From positions 1 to 38,630 of the forward strand of contig JAQVZU010000008.1 in NCBI GenBank assembly GCA_028708035.1: DNA of 38,630 nt. The letters run 5' to 3'. The notes beneath the pieces are model-generated. The model made no database searches, was not told where the DNA came from, and worked only from the letters and a program-made list of their open reading frames with translations. Origin of the DNA: Alphaproteobacteria bacterium (GTDB lineage Bacteria > Pseudomonadota > Alphaproteobacteria > UBA9219). Made by a program: the position numbers and the translations under genes. Each line of letters starts with the position of its first letter. Position 1 is the first letter of the stretch. Shown here piece after piece: positions 7,556 through 16,188 of this stretch.

Positions 7556-8725
7556 ATGAGCGAGACAGGTTACGAAAAGCTTGGCGTTTCTCCCACGAAA
7601 GAGGATGTAAGGGAGGCTATCAAAAACCAGTCCAAAGGGCTGTTTCCGGGCGCGTTCTGCAAAATCATAGACGACGTTGCAGGCGATCCCAAGTATTGCT
7701 CGATCATTCATGCGGACGGCGCGGGAACCAAATCCACCCTTGCATATTTGGCCTATAAAGAGCACGGCGACGCTTCGGCGTTTCGCGGAATTGCTCAGGA
7801 TTCCGCTGTAATGAACCTCGACGACATGGCGTGCGTCGGAGCCGTCGATAATTTCGTCTTCTCGAATACCATCGGGCGAAACGCGCACCGGGTGGGAAAG
7901 GACGCGCTGGGTCAAATCGTCGAAGGCTATCAAGCCGTCTTCGACATGCTTAAGGGCTATGACATTGGCGTCGCCATGGCGGGCGGCGAGACTGCGGACG
8001 TCGGTGATCTTGTCGCGACCATCATTGTGGACTCCACGGTGTTTGCGCGGTTGCCCCGAAGCGAAGCGATCGACGCTTCGGCTATTAAACCGGGGAATGT
8101 AATAATCGGCCTCGCCTCCTTTGGGCAAGCAACCTACGAGAACGCTTACAACTCGGGCATCGGATCGAACGGCATCACGCGTGCGCGGCATCTTATGCTG
8201 AAACATGACTATGCCACTAAATATCCCGAGAGTTTTTCTTCCACATTGTCGGATGATTTAATCTACCAAGGAAAGTATGGCCTGGACGATCCCCTGCCCG
8301 GTTCGAGCGTTTCGGTGGGCGATGCGCTGCTTTCGCCCACGCGGACGTACTTGCCCGTGATGAAGGACGTTTATGCCAAGTACCGCGAGGATATATCGGG
8401 CGTCATTCATTGCTCGGGCGGCGGGCTTACGAAGTCTTTGCATTTCGGAAGCGGGCTTCATTACTACAAGACGGATTTGTTCGACGCTCCGCCGCTGTTT
8501 GAGGCGATGCTGGACACCGGGAACATTACGCTTTCAGAAGCGTGCAAGGTGTTCAATATGGGTCAACGGTACGAGATTTACGCATCCGAAGCTGCCGTCA
8601 ACGGGATCGTCGCCATCGCAAGGCGGCATGGAGTCGAAGCGAAAGTCATCGGCGAGGTCCGCGAAAGCAAGGCTGCGGCGAACCGGCTAACGATTCAAAC
8701 CCGCGGGCAAGAGCTGACCTATTAA
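7556..8725 (+). CDS. purM: phosphoribosylformylglycinamidine cyclo-ligase, Bacteroidetes-like form
   Basis: PurM closes the imidazole ring of 5-aminoimidazole ribotide from FGAM and ATP in purine synthesis (cytoplasm). Motifs are HADGAGTKSTLAY, GIAQDSAVMNLDDMACVGAV and AGGETADVGDL. Length is 389 residues from ATG 7556. That start is preferred over 7502 because MSETGYEKLGVSPTKEDV matches the family's N-terminus. The sequence, including GLFPGAFCKII and SPTRTYLPV, resembles the Bacteroidetes-type PurM more than the roughly 350-residue form usual in Alphaproteobacteria. That comparison is from memory. No purN lies next to it, whereas many Proteobacteria have purM-purN. Confidence 0.88.
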   Translation: MSETGYEKLGVSPTKEDVREAIKNQSKGLFPGAFCKIIDDVAGDPKYCSIIHADGAGTKSTLAYLAYKEHGDASAFRGIAQDSAVMNLDDMACVGAVDNFVFSNTIGRNAHRVGKDALGQIVEGYQAVFDMLKGYDIGVAMAGGETADVGDLVATIIVDSTVFARLPRSEAIDASAIKPGNVIIGLASFGQATYENAYNSGIGSNGITRARHLMLKHDYATKYPESFSSTLSDDLIYQGKYGLDDPLPGSSVSVGDALLSPTRTYLPVMKDVYAKYREDISGVIHCSGGGLTKSLHFGSGLHYYKTDLFDAPPLFEAMLDTGNITLSEACKVFNMGQRYEIYASEAAVNGIVAIARRHGVEAKVIGEVRESKAAANRLTIQTRGQELTY

Positions 8726-8737
8726 GGGGCTTGGACA

Positions 8738-10285
8738 TCAGGTTGTCTCTTTTTGCAATTCGGCAGCCGAAAAGGCGCGGTTCCAGTATTTGAAGGACTT
8801 GATCCATCCGCTTAACGGGCTGAGTCCATCCGCGCTGTTCGCCAGATTGAGGCGGTTTATCCCCGATGGGATGGATGACGAGGAAAGATATCCGCCGCCA
8901 TCAAGGATGCCGTTCATCGCCGTTTTATTTTGCCCGGTCTTATAGGCAGTGCCCTGTTTCACAGTGGGACCGAGAACTGGCGCTGCTATGGAGGAAGACG
9001 ATAAGCTTATTGTCCCTCCCGCCGCAATCGCGGCGGAATGCGCGCCTGAGGGCAGGAACGCGTGTTCTATGGAATTATTGGAAGTTCCATCTGAAAAACA
9101 TACTGTCCGGGACGCGGGGATCGAACCGGAGGGCGAACCACGCTGCGTGACGCTCGACACGAACGTTCCCTCCAGCGGATTGAACCATGGCAAGTTAGTC
9201 GTATAGAGATTTTCAACAGCGCGTGCCGCGGTGGAGGCATACGTCGGGATGTATGAGGTCGCAAAATTTCCCGCTTCAAGCTGCGCGTATTGCACAGAAC
9301 CGCTTACCGTGAGCGTCAATGTCCCTGCCGAAGGCGTAAACGTGTAAGTCGTTCGTGTCGGAAAAGCTCCTGAACTGTTGATTATTCCCGTAGATGTTTC
9401 CGACAGAGTCACCGAGCCCGTTCCATAAAATGAAAGCGTGTAGGGAATGGCAGAAACGGTTACGGACTGGGTCGCGAGCGACGAGCTGTTTAGAAGAATG
9501 TTCGTCCGGCTTTCCTCAATAAGCAAACCTCGCGGCTGCAAGGTCGCAGGATCATAGTCAAGCCGAGGCCCATAGAACGGGGCAGTCGTCGTCGCGTGAT
9601 ACTCCTGCAACGCGCCGGGATTCGTTTGGATCGCACCGATATACAAACCGGAGCCGGTTCCGGCATAGCCGGGAAGACGGCTGGAGTTTATGTTATTGTT
9701 CACAAGGATGATGGCGGCGGCGGCAACGACGCCGGTCGACGTGGCGGGAGCCGAAAGCCAACACCTGTAGACACCGCTCCCAAGAGGAATGATTCCTGCG
9801 GAGGTTACGCTAGATCCGGAAACATATTGGCCTGTCGTTACGTCAAAGTTCACGTAGGCATTGGTTCCGAACCGTCCTGCCGGAAGGCTTAACTGGATGA
9901 CGCGAGCCGTGTCGGCGCGTATTTCTGCCGACAACGTATACGGAGCGCCGCCCTTAAAAGGGACTTCGTGCCCGTCCACCATATAGAAATAGTGTGAGCC
10001 CGACGCAGTCCCATCGGAGACCATCCGCAAGACCGCGCCTGATGGCGATGTCATGGAGCTTCCTAAAACGAGGTTGTTTTTAGTAAGTCCCGTTCCGCTG
10101 GCGTCTATGGTAGATGGATAAAACAGGTTCTCTGGAGCCCACACGAGCTGGCCCGCGCTGTCGAACATTGTCGCATACGATGACCGGGAGAATGTCAATC
10201 CGTTCGGAAACGCTTCTGCAGTGAAGACATACTGCAAGGCGGGGCAGTCGTTCGCCAAAAGCGTAAAAAAACGATTTCCAGGCAT
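8738..10285 (-). CDS. phage tail-fibre/spike-like protein with lectin-like domains
   Basis: A 515-residue Ser/Thr/Gly-rich protein. The N-terminus (about 1-70) reads as an attachment region. About 75-220 resembles a carbohydrate-binding beta-sandwich (YTLSAEIRADTARVIQLSLP, then the CWLSA segment). A block LDYDPATLQPRGLLIEESRT follows, typical of phage structural proteins annotated as head-spike or tail-fibre. The last 140 residues look like a LamG/concanavalin-type fold ending RLNLANSADGLSPLSGWIKS. It would bind a surface glycan on the host. The start ATG follows the preceding stop by one base (TAATATG), so the two genes are coupled. No other phage genes flank it. Confidence 0.6.
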   Translation of the reverse strand: MPGNRFFTLLANDCPALQYVFTAEAFPNGLTFSRSSYATMFDSAGQLVWAPENLFYPSTIDASGTGLTKNNLVLGSSMTSPSGAVLRMVSDGTASGSHYFYMVDGHEVPFKGGAPYTLSAEIRADTARVIQLSLPAGRFGTNAYVNFDVTTGQYVSGSSVTSAGIIPLGSGVYRCWLSAPATSTGVVAAAAIILVNNNINSSRLPGYAGTGSGLYIGAIQTNPGALQEYHATTTAPFYGPRLDYDPATLQPRGLLIEESRTNILLNSSSLATQSVTVSAIPYTLSFYGTGSVTLSETSTGIINSSGAFPTRTTYTFTPSAGTLTLTVSGSVQYAQLEAGNFATSYIPTYASTAARAVENLYTTNLPWFNPLEGTFVSSVTQRGSPSGSIPASRTVCFSDGTSNNSIEHAFLPSGAHSAAIAAGGTISLSSSSIAAPVLGPTVKQGTAYKTGQNKTAMNGILDGGGYLSSSSIPSGINRLNLANSADGLSPLSGWIKSFKYWNRAFSAAELQKETT

Positions 10286-10286
10286 A

Positions 10287-10652
10287 TTACACCGCGCGAA
10301 GAATCATGGAGAGCGTGCGCGCCGCAGTTTGAACAACGGGAGAGGCGGCTGTTCCGGAACGCAATCTCAGATATTGTATGGGAGCGAAAACTTTTGGATC
10401 GAGAATTAGGCAGTCCAAGGCAGAAGCCATTGCCGTGATTTCAACGCCATTCTGGTCTTTGATGTTAGCCCAAGTCGCACCCCCGTCGGGAGACATTTGA
10501 AACGTCAGGTTGGCCGCCGTCCAACCGGACGGCATAACGATCGCGAACAGGCGCAGTCCTCCGAGATTAAGGACAGGCGAAAGAGAGGCTCCGCTTGCAA
10601 TAGCGGCAGGAGCGGCTTCCCATGCGGAAGTCCATGTGTCTTTAAGCGACAT
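10287..10652 (-). CDS. small phage structural protein of unknown role
   Basis: A 121-residue protein beginning MSLKDTWTSAWEAAPAAIAS. It has alternating hydrophobic/polar strands (LRLFAIVMPSGWTAANLTFQ, then FAPIQYLRLRSGTAAS), suggesting a beta-rich accessory fold. AAAGGAAC precedes the ATG at a good distance. Its stop is one base from the start of the fibre-like gene, so they form a unit. Small proteins of this kind sit just upstream of fibre genes in phages, which supports an accessory or decoration role by context only. I do not recognise a named family. Confidence 0.5.
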   Translation of the reverse strand: MSLKDTWTSAWEAAPAAIASGASLSPVLNLGGLRLFAIVMPSGWTAANLTFQMSPDGGATWANIKDQNGVEITAMASALDCLILDPKVFAPIQYLRLRSGTAASPVVQTAARTLSMILRAV

Positions 10653-10678
10653 TGGTTAGTTCCTTTCAAAACGGAAAT

Positions 10679-10704
10679 AAAAAGGCGGTCCGTTTGGGAC
10701 CGCC
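10679..10704 (-). terminator. Rho-independent terminator upstream of the phage genes
   Basis: On the minus strand GGCGGTCC and GGACCGCC form a perfect 8-bp stem with a 5-base loop followed by TTTTT. It would end transcription arriving from the right, before the two phage genes. Phage late operons often have such punctuation. Its upstream gene is no longer recognisable, which fits a remnant. Confidence 0.7.
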
Positions 10705-10767
10705 GAAAGTTCAGGGATTATCTAGCCCTGAGCTACGGTTTATGTTTGCGGTATAGGAGAAAAAAAC

Positions 10768-10800
10768 AAATGGGATGCCCGCCTTCGCGGGCATGACGGG
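10768..10800. repeat. REP-like palindromic element
   Basis: AAATGGGATGCCCGCC begins the unit, with a perfect ATGCCCGC/GCGGGCAT stem and loop CTTC, then GACGGG. The same unit recurs at 13908, 13971 (inverted), 15293 and 28511. Confidence 0.8.
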
Positions 10801-10854
10801 GATTATTTGGGAGATGGCGTTACTAAAAAATCGAGGGCGGTTATTGCGGAACTC

Positions 10855-10887
10855 CCCCTCCCCTAACCCCTCCCACGAGGGGAGGGG
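10855..10887. repeat. GC-rich inverted repeat
   Basis: CCCCTCCCCT and AGGGGAGGGG form a perfect 10-bp stem with a 13-base loop. This CCCTCCC...GAGGGGAGGGG layout is common as an intergenic repeat in Proteobacteria. The remaining sequence of 10801-11040 shows no supportable gene. Confidence 0.65.
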
Positions 10888-11040
10888 AAAAGATAATCGC
10901 GCAGATCCCCATTTTTTCAAGCGAGCGGACAGAGTGCGCCGTGGATTGTCAATAGCACAGGGAGTATTTAGAGTCAAGGGATATTTCTAAAAAAGTTCGA
11001 CGGACATTTCCCCAAAATAAACATGTGTATTATCAATAGG

Positions 11041-12450
11041 TTAGCCTCCAAGCATGAGGGTAACATCGTTGCCGCCTCGCCGGATTTTCATACGCCAGCC
11101 CCCATTTACTTGGTTGGCAAGCGCATTTAACGCCATATCGACATCGGTAATCTTTTGGCCGTTGACCTCGCGGATGATGTCTCCGGCGGCAAGGCCCACG
11201 CGCGCAGCGATGCTTCCGGGCTTCACGCTTGTGACAACGACGCCTTTCTGCACGCCTTGAAGACTGAGTTCCTCGGAAACCGCAGGAGACAGATTGGCGA
11301 TTTTCGCACCTGTGGCGGGATTCCGGCCCGCGACTAGCGTCTCGTTGCGCGGCGGGGTTTCGGGAGGCGCTATCATCGGAACATTAATTGCCGATTTTTG
11401 CCCTTTACGAAGGATGCCCATCTCGGCTTCAGTTCCAACAGGCAAAGCTGTGGTCCGGTAACGGAAGGCTTCGGGGTCCTCAATATTGTGGCCGTTAACC
11501 GAGAGAATGACGTCGCCCGGCTTCAGGCCCGCTTTGGACGCAGGGCTGGCGGGATGAAGGCTTTTCACAAGATACCCCATGGGCTGCGAAAGCCCCAGAG
11601 AAAGAGCGATGTCCTGAGAGACCTCCTGCCCTTCGATGCCGGTCCATGGGTGTGTGATCTTTGTTTTGCCTTGGGACACGGCTCCGATCAGGATTTTGAC
11701 CATATTGGACGGAACCGCGAATCCTATGCCCATGTTGCCGCCGTCGCGCGAATAAATCGCCGCGTTGATGCCGATGAGCTTGCCGTCCATGGTAATCAAC
11801 GCTCCGCCGGAATTGCCGGGGTTGATCGCGGCATCCGTTTGAATGAAATAGCCCAAGTCTCCCGAACCTATGGATTTATGCTGTAGCGCTGAAATAATTC
11901 CCATTGTCACGGTCTGGCCCACGCCGAAGGGGTTGCCTATGGCCAGCACAAGGTCGCCGACTTGCGCTTCGTCAGAATCGCGCAGTTCGACATAGGGAAA
12001 AGTCTCTCCTTTGGACTCGAGGCGCAGGACGGCGAGGTCGGAACGTTCGTCTTGCATGACGATGTGCGCATCGAACTCGCGGCGGTCGGAAAGGACCGCG
12101 CGAATTTGATCGGCGTCCGCCACAACATGGCGGCTTGTCACGATGAGACCGTCCGAGCGGATCATGACGCCGGAGCCCAGCGAATGTTCCATACGCTCGC
12201 GGGTCATGCCCTGTGGCATGGCGTTACCGAAGAATTCTCTAAACAACGGGTCGTTAAAGAACGGGGATATGCGCTGCTTTACCGCTTTTTGCGTGTAGAT
12301 GTTAACAACAGCGGGGGTGATTTGCTTAACCAGCGGGGCAAAGCTTAACGCGATTTGCGCCTTGGATTGAGGAACTGTCTGGGCGCGGCCATCGCTCGCG
12401 CCAAACATAAGCGCCAAAATCAAGCAGAGGGAAGACAGGGTGCGTTTCAT
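11041..12450 (-). CDS. DegP/DegQ-type periplasmic serine endoprotease
   Basis: A 469-residue HtrA-family protease that degrades misfolded envelope proteins. A signal peptide ends near residue 23 (GRAQ). The trypsin-like domain carries the triad His108 (TSRHVVADAD), Asp138 (DERSDLAVLRL) and Ser214 (NPGNSGGALI). Two PDZ domains follow, about 270-355 (GLKPGDVILSVNGHNI) and about 395-465 (GLAAGDIIREVNGQKI). Length fits DegP/DegQ. The ribosome site before ATG 12450 is weak (GAAG). It is a single gene, with the TPM/LemA group transcribed in the same direction just upstream; 50 bases separate it from that group. DegP versus DegQ cannot be settled here. Confidence 0.88.
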   Translation of the reverse strand: MKRTLSSLCLILALMFGASDGRAQTVPQSKAQIALSFAPLVKQITPAVVNIYTQKAVKQRISPFFNDPLFREFFGNAMPQGMTRERMEHSLGSGVMIRSDGLIVTSRHVVADADQIRAVLSDRREFDAHIVMQDERSDLAVLRLESKGETFPYVELRDSDEAQVGDLVLAIGNPFGVGQTVTMGIISALQHKSIGSGDLGYFIQTDAAINPGNSGGALITMDGKLIGINAAIYSRDGGNMGIGFAVPSNMVKILIGAVSQGKTKITHPWTGIEGQEVSQDIALSLGLSQPMGYLVKSLHPASPASKAGLKPGDVILSVNGHNIEDPEAFRYRTTALPVGTEAEMGILRKGQKSAINVPMIAPPETPPRNETLVAGRNPATGAKIANLSPAVSEELSLQGVQKGVVVTSVKPGSIAARVGLAAGDIIREVNGQKITDVDMALNALANQVNGGWRMKIRRGGNDVTLMLGG

Positions 12451-12501
12451 GCTTCGAAAGATAGGTATTCCATTTGCTTTTGAAAAGGGGCTTAGAACTT
12501 A

Positions 12502-13116
12502 TTAAAGCTCGATCAGGCCTGTTAACGCGTCTCCTTCGGGTTTTTCGGGGAAAAGCGGAGATACGCGAGAGGCTATCGCATTAATGGCGGCGATACATTC
12601 GGCGCGCACTGTGGATTTTTTCATTGAGGACTTGAATGTTTCAAGAATGTCGGTCCATGAGGAATCCGGGATTTTCTCGCGCACGACCGAATTTGTGACG
12701 ATGTGGATGTAATGCTCGGCCAATGAAACGTAGAACACGACAAGCGGAGTCGCGGGTTTCAGGCGGCGGCTTATGTCGGCGAATTCCGCAGCCGCGCGGT
12801 TAGCGGCGCGATGGCGTTGAATGCGGGGCGGAACAAAACGCAGGAAGCCTGTCCTTAACCATGCGCCGAGCCAGATAAACGCAAGGACGCAAAACTGGAT
12901 TGCGACAAAGCCCGTAATCGTCATGATCCACTTGGCAATCCAGAACGCAATGGCGGCTATCGATCCGGCGATAAGGCCAAAGAGAAGGATATAATCGTCA
13001 TACGGGTCGCTTGCGGGGGCGAGGACAACGACGATTTCAGCCGATGTTTGGCGTTCGGCTTCCTTGACGGCATTTTGAATGGCCTGACCGTCCTCTTTTG
13101 TTAAACGTTTCACCAT
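12502..13116 (-). CDS. TPM-domain membrane protein
   Basis: A 204-residue protein with a TPM-type start (MVKRLTKEDGQAIQNAVKEA, then TSAEIVVVLAPASDPYDDY). Two adjacent membrane segments lie at about 43-63 and 66-90. The cytoplasmic-like rest contains the TPM core piece TPLVVFYVSLAEHYIHIV. TPM proteins of this kind occur next to YgcG-like proteins and LemA, and their biochemical role is not established. The start overlaps the previous gene's stop by 7 bases (ATGGTGA), implying translational coupling. It is the last gene of the lemA-tpm-tpm group. Confidence 0.75.
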   Translation of the reverse strand: MVKRLTKEDGQAIQNAVKEAERQTSAEIVVVLAPASDPYDDYILLFGLIAGSIAAIAFWIAKWIMTITGFVAIQFCVLAFIWLGAWLRTGFLRFVPPRIQRHRAANRAAAEFADISRRLKPATPLVVFYVSLAEHYIHIVTNSVVREKIPDSSWTDILETFKSSMKKSTVRAECIAAINAIASRVSPLFPEKPEGDALTGLIEL

Positions 13117-13859
13117 GAACCGGATGCGCCTCCTCCGCCAAAGCTGCCGCCACCGCCACTGAAGCCCCCGAAGCCGTCATCGCCCGTGTGGCGGCCTCCG
13201 ATCCTGAATGAACTGCTAGAGAGCATCCACGCCGCAAGAAATGGATGTCTCGACGCGAAAATCATGAAAGCCAGAAACAGAAGCAACAGCAATACCGTGT
13301 CCGAAACGGAGGGCTGGGCAATAAGGCCTCCGGGGATGCCTTTGCCGCCAAGGACTGAAAGGACTGCATCGGTTCCATTTATAACGCCCTTCTCCATATC
13401 ATTCTGGCGAAAGGCGGGGATGATGATGCCTTGGATGATCGTCGAAGACACGGCGTCGGTAAGCAAGGGTTCAAGCCCGTAGCCGACTTCGATGCGTACC
13501 TTTCGTTCGTTCGGCGCAACGATCAGCAGCGCGCCGTTGTCCTTGCCCTTCTGGCCGATTTGCCACGTGCGGCCAAGCTGGTAGCCGTAGTCTTCGATGT
13601 CGGTGCCTTGCAAGGACGGTATTGTCGCGACAACGACCTGGTTACCGGTTCCACGTTCATAGTCTTCAAGCTTTTTATCCAACGACTGGATGGTTTGCGG
13701 CGAAAGGATATGCGCGTCGTCAACGACCCGGCCCGTTAGCCGCGGAAACGTTAGCGCCGCTGCGGTTTGGCAAAAGAAAAAAACGCAGAGGACGACGATA
13801 GCAAGCTTGCCCGAATGACGGGGGTTATGTGCGGTTTGATTTAGCGCCTGAAATCGCAT
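13110..13859 (-). CDS. YgcG-like TPM-domain protein, secreted and membrane-anchored
   Basis: A 249-residue protein with an N-terminal signal segment (KLAIVVLCVFFFCQTAAALT). The TPM domain spans about 45-170 (RVVDDAHILSPQTIQSLDKK, GNQVVVATIPSLQGTDIEDY, NGALLIVAPNERKVRIEVGY). A membrane segment near 185-205 (TVLLLLLFLAFMIFASRHPF) and a Gly/Ser-rich tail (GFGGFSGGGGSFGGGGASGS) follow. This layout is that of YgcG-family proteins found with LemA. The Gly-rich tail lies outside any folded domain. It overlaps the next TPM gene by 7 bases. Confidence 0.85.
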   Translation of the reverse strand: MRFQALNQTAHNPRHSGKLAIVVLCVFFFCQTAAALTFPRLTGRVVDDAHILSPQTIQSLDKKLEDYERGTGNQVVVATIPSLQGTDIEDYGYQLGRTWQIGQKGKDNGALLIVAPNERKVRIEVGYGLEPLLTDAVSSTIIQGIIIPAFRQNDMEKGVINGTDAVLSVLGGKGIPGGLIAQPSVSDTVLLLLLFLAFMIFASRHPFLAAWMLSSSSFRIGGRHTGDDGFGGFSGGGGSFGGGGASGSW

Positions 13860-13907
13860 GCAGTCTAGCCGTTTGCTGAAAAACTCGGTTTTACCGCGAA
13901 GAAAACC

Positions 13908-14004
13908 AAATGGGATCCCCGCCTGCGCGGAAATGACGGTGCTTGTTGGAAAATTTTATCAATAATAAGAACCGTCATGCCCGCAAGGGCGGACATCTCA
14001 TTTT
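13908..14004. repeat. inverted pair of REP-like elements (REPIN-like)
   Basis: One REP unit lies at 13908-13940 (AAATGGGATCCCCGCCTGCG...). Its partner at 13971-14004 is in reverse orientation (ACCGTCATGCCCGCAAGGGC...). Between them is a 30-base AT-rich spacer. Together they form a large imperfect palindrome inside the lemA-tpm gap, and could fold in the transcript between the two genes. Confidence 0.75.
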
Positions 14005-14027
14005 TCTTTTTCTTCGACATCATAACT

Positions 14028-14609
14028 CTAGAACTTCACGGCTGGCGGACGTTCAGCGCCTTCGGCGGCAGTGAAGGTCTGCTTGGGCGTCGCGCCGTAG
14101 ATCCATGCCCAGATGCGACCGGGGAACGTGCGGACTGTTGTGTTATATTCCTGAACGGTCGCTATGTAATCCTTGCGAGCGATGGAGATGCGGTTTTCAG
14201 TGCCTTCGAGCTGCGATTGAAGCGCAAGGAAGTTCTGGTTGGCCTTCAGATCGGGGTAACGCTCGGCGACGACCATCAGGCGGGACAAAGCGCCGGACAG
14301 CGTGCCTTGGGCGTCCTCAAAGCGCTTGACGGCTTGGGGATCGCTCAACATTTCGGGGGTCAGAGTTATCTTGGTGGCATTCGCGCGCGCCTGAATAACA
14401 TCGGTCAGAGTCTTTTGCTCGAAATTCGCATAGCCTTTGACGGTCTCGACAAGGTTCGGAATCAGATCCATGCGACGCTGGTACTGGTTTTGAACCTGCG
14501 ACCATGAGGCATTCACCTTTTCATCAAGAGACGGGATGACGTTGATGCCGCTCACAATAAACAGCGCCAACAGCACAAGGATACCGATGATCCAATAGCG
14601 GGCTTTCAT
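14028..14609 (-). CDS. lemA: LemA family protein
   Basis: A 193-residue protein with a short N-terminal membrane anchor (YWIIGILVLLALFIVSGINV) and an all-helical LemA domain (VNASWSQVQNQYQRRMDLIP, LVETVKGYANFEQKTLTDVI, AERYPDLKANQNFLALQSQL, ENRISIARKDYIATVQEYNT). Length and order match the family; the function is unresolved. Start at 14609 has AAAGGAG before it. It heads the group lemA, YgcG-like TPM protein, TPM membrane protein. This association is conserved in many bacteria, and the gap to the next gene holds a REP pair. Confidence 0.88.
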   Translation of the reverse strand: MKARYWIIGILVLLALFIVSGINVIPSLDEKVNASWSQVQNQYQRRMDLIPNLVETVKGYANFEQKTLTDVIQARANATKITLTPEMLSDPQAVKRFEDAQGTLSGALSRLMVVAERYPDLKANQNFLALQSQLEGTENRISIARKDYIATVQEYNTTVRTFPGRIWAWIYGATPKQTFTAAEGAERPPAVKF

Positions 14610-14755
14610 GGAAGACTCCTTTGACGTTCAGGCAGGCCATCATTGTTACATGAATTCACCAATTACTCAAGCAAACCGCGCGTTTTCTGGCGCATTTGTA
14701 TTGCGGGGCCAATAAGAGGTAATATAAGGCATTCTTTGTTTTGGATACCTTAATC

Positions 14756-15247
14756 ATGGATGACAGCAAGCTTTATAATCCGGCTCGTTTCAAGCTCTGG
14801 ACCAACGATCACGTGCGCTTCTGCGATCTTGACGCGCTGGGACATGTCAACAACAACTCGATGGGCATGTATTTCGAGAACGCGCGCGCGCGGCTTTTCA
14901 GCCTTATCACGCCAGGATGGCCGTGGAGTCCGAAAATTTTCGTTCTGGTCAGGACATGCATTTCGTTCATTCACGAATTGCATATCCCCGCTCGACTCAA
15001 AATCGGGACCTGCATCACGAAGGTGGGGCATACCTCCATGCACGTCGCGAACGCGCTTTATCGCGGCGAACAACCGATCGCGTACAGCGAGGCGATTTCG
15101 GTGCTGATCGATCAGAAGACGCGCGATCCCCAGTTAATCGGCGCTGATTTGCGCGAAGTTTTCAAGCCATATCTTGAAAACAAAGACGCGGCGGTTGTCT
15201 CGGTGGCCAAGGCCGAGGCGGCGGCATCGGCATCAATGAAAAAGTGA
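14756..15247 (+). CDS. acyl-CoA thioesterase of the hotdog (4HBT) family
   Basis: A 163-residue protein with the YbgC/FadM-type active-site region RFCDLDALGHVNNNSMGMYF; the Asp and the following His/Asn are the usual catalytic neighbourhood. It then shows VGHTSMHVANALYRGEQPIA. These enzymes hydrolyse acyl-CoA to free acid and CoA; the substrate cannot be told. An Ala/Lys-rich tail follows. ATG 14756 is preferred to the TTG at 14741. It diverges from lemA, with no partner gene downstream. Confidence 0.75.
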   Translation: MDDSKLYNPARFKLWTNDHVRFCDLDALGHVNNNSMGMYFENARARLFSLITPGWPWSPKIFVLVRTCISFIHELHIPARLKIGTCITKVGHTSMHVANALYRGEQPIAYSEAISVLIDQKTRDPQLIGADLREVFKPYLENKDAAVVSVAKAEAAASASMKK

Positions 15248-15292
15248 TCTTCTATAGTCATTCGCAATAATTTCCATCAAAGGAAAAAAGAA

Positions 15293-15326
15293 AATGGGAT
15301 CCCCGCCTGCGCGGGGATGACGGTTG
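15293..15326. repeat. REP-like palindromic element
   Basis: AAATGGGATCCCCGCCTGCG and on. It has a perfect ATCCCCGC/GCGGGGAT stem with CTGC loop, then GACGGTT. This is the most intact copy of the window's REP family. Confidence 0.8.
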
Positions 15327-15449
15327 GTATTGTTGAAAAATTGTTCTGTAAAGACAGCGCTCCGCCTGCAAAAGCGGCCCCTTATCATTTTTGAATCATA
15401 CGGATCGTCAACAGGGCGGAACAAGAGAAAACCTCAAATATTTTACGCC

Positions 15450-15851
15450 ATGTCAAAGTCTTTTAGAATTTATGCAAAAGCGCTAGAAGAATATCTTGAT
15501 TCAAATATCTCCCTTGGTCGTGTTACTGTCACTGACAGCAAAGCTAATGTCGTTGTCAAAGATGGTGCAAATAATAAATGCGCTCGTGTGGTGCCTTGCT
15601 ATGTTGTTGGTTTTAAGGGAGAAGTCAAAAAGTCGGCTAAGCAAGCTGCCAATAACTTGTTTGTCCGCAAGATGGAGTTTGCATTTGAAAATTTGAGCGA
15701 TCTGACGAACGGTAGCTTTAAGGTCACCCCCAGCGTAGACAATAATGCTGCACGCGTGTTCGTGACCGGAAGTGGCGTTGAAAGCCCTGCGCTAAGAGGC
15801 AAACTTTCCGAACTTCTTGCCAAACCTGCCAAACTTGGCTTTGGTTCTTGA
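15450..15851 (+). CDS. orphan 133-residue protein of unknown function
   Basis: Reading from ATG 15450 (MSKSFRIYAKALEEYLDSNI) gives 133 residues with no signal peptide or membrane segment. The mix of basic helices (KKSAKQAANNLFVRKMEFAF) and strands looks like a compact folded protein. Codon use is AT-richer than its neighbours, which may point to transfer. An in-frame upstream start at 15324 lies just beyond a REP and is less likely. I do not recognise a family. It stands alone between a REP and a 300-base stretch of repeat remains. Confidence 0.5.
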   Translation: MSKSFRIYAKALEEYLDSNISLGRVTVTDSKANVVVKDGANNKCARVVPCYVVGFKGEVKKSAKQAANNLFVRKMEFAFENLSDLTNGSFKVTPSVDNNAARVFVTGSGVESPALRGKLSELLAKPAKLGFGS

Positions 15852-15899
15852 GCTCTATATAGCGCATCCATCTTTATGGCGCCAAAGATTTGGGGATTG

Positions 15900-16108
15900 G
15901 CCTGCGGAAGCAGGCATCTCCTTTTCTTTTAACCTCTGCTTCGGCAATCGCACAAACATGAGATAGTTAGCGCAGGATTTTGCATGTTCTTCTTTTCGCC
16001 TTTTTTATCGAAGGCTACAGTATCGCATACGGATTTCTTATTCGCGGACATATAAAAAGACTGGGCTTCTTGCCTTCGTAATGTCATTCCCCGACCTTGG
16101 GGATTATC
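15900..16108. repeat. degenerate REP-like remains
   Basis: A GCCTGC/GCAGGC stem with GGAA loop (15900-15915) is followed by CATCTCCTTTT, as in inverted REPs. A diverged ATTCCCC...GGGGAT unit lies near 16086-16104. The rest of 15852-16188 contains nothing else I can name. Confidence 0.45.
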
Positions 16109-16188
16109 TGACCGGCAATTCCACAGATACGCCACACTGATAAACGATACTCTTTATTATTTCCCTATTCCAAAACATGGAGGCCATC

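Noticed and set aside
10711..10977. An 88-codon minus-strand frame
   Set aside because: Most of it is translation of the GC-rich inverted repeat and the REP element; its last residues might be a phage-gene tail, but this cannot be supported.
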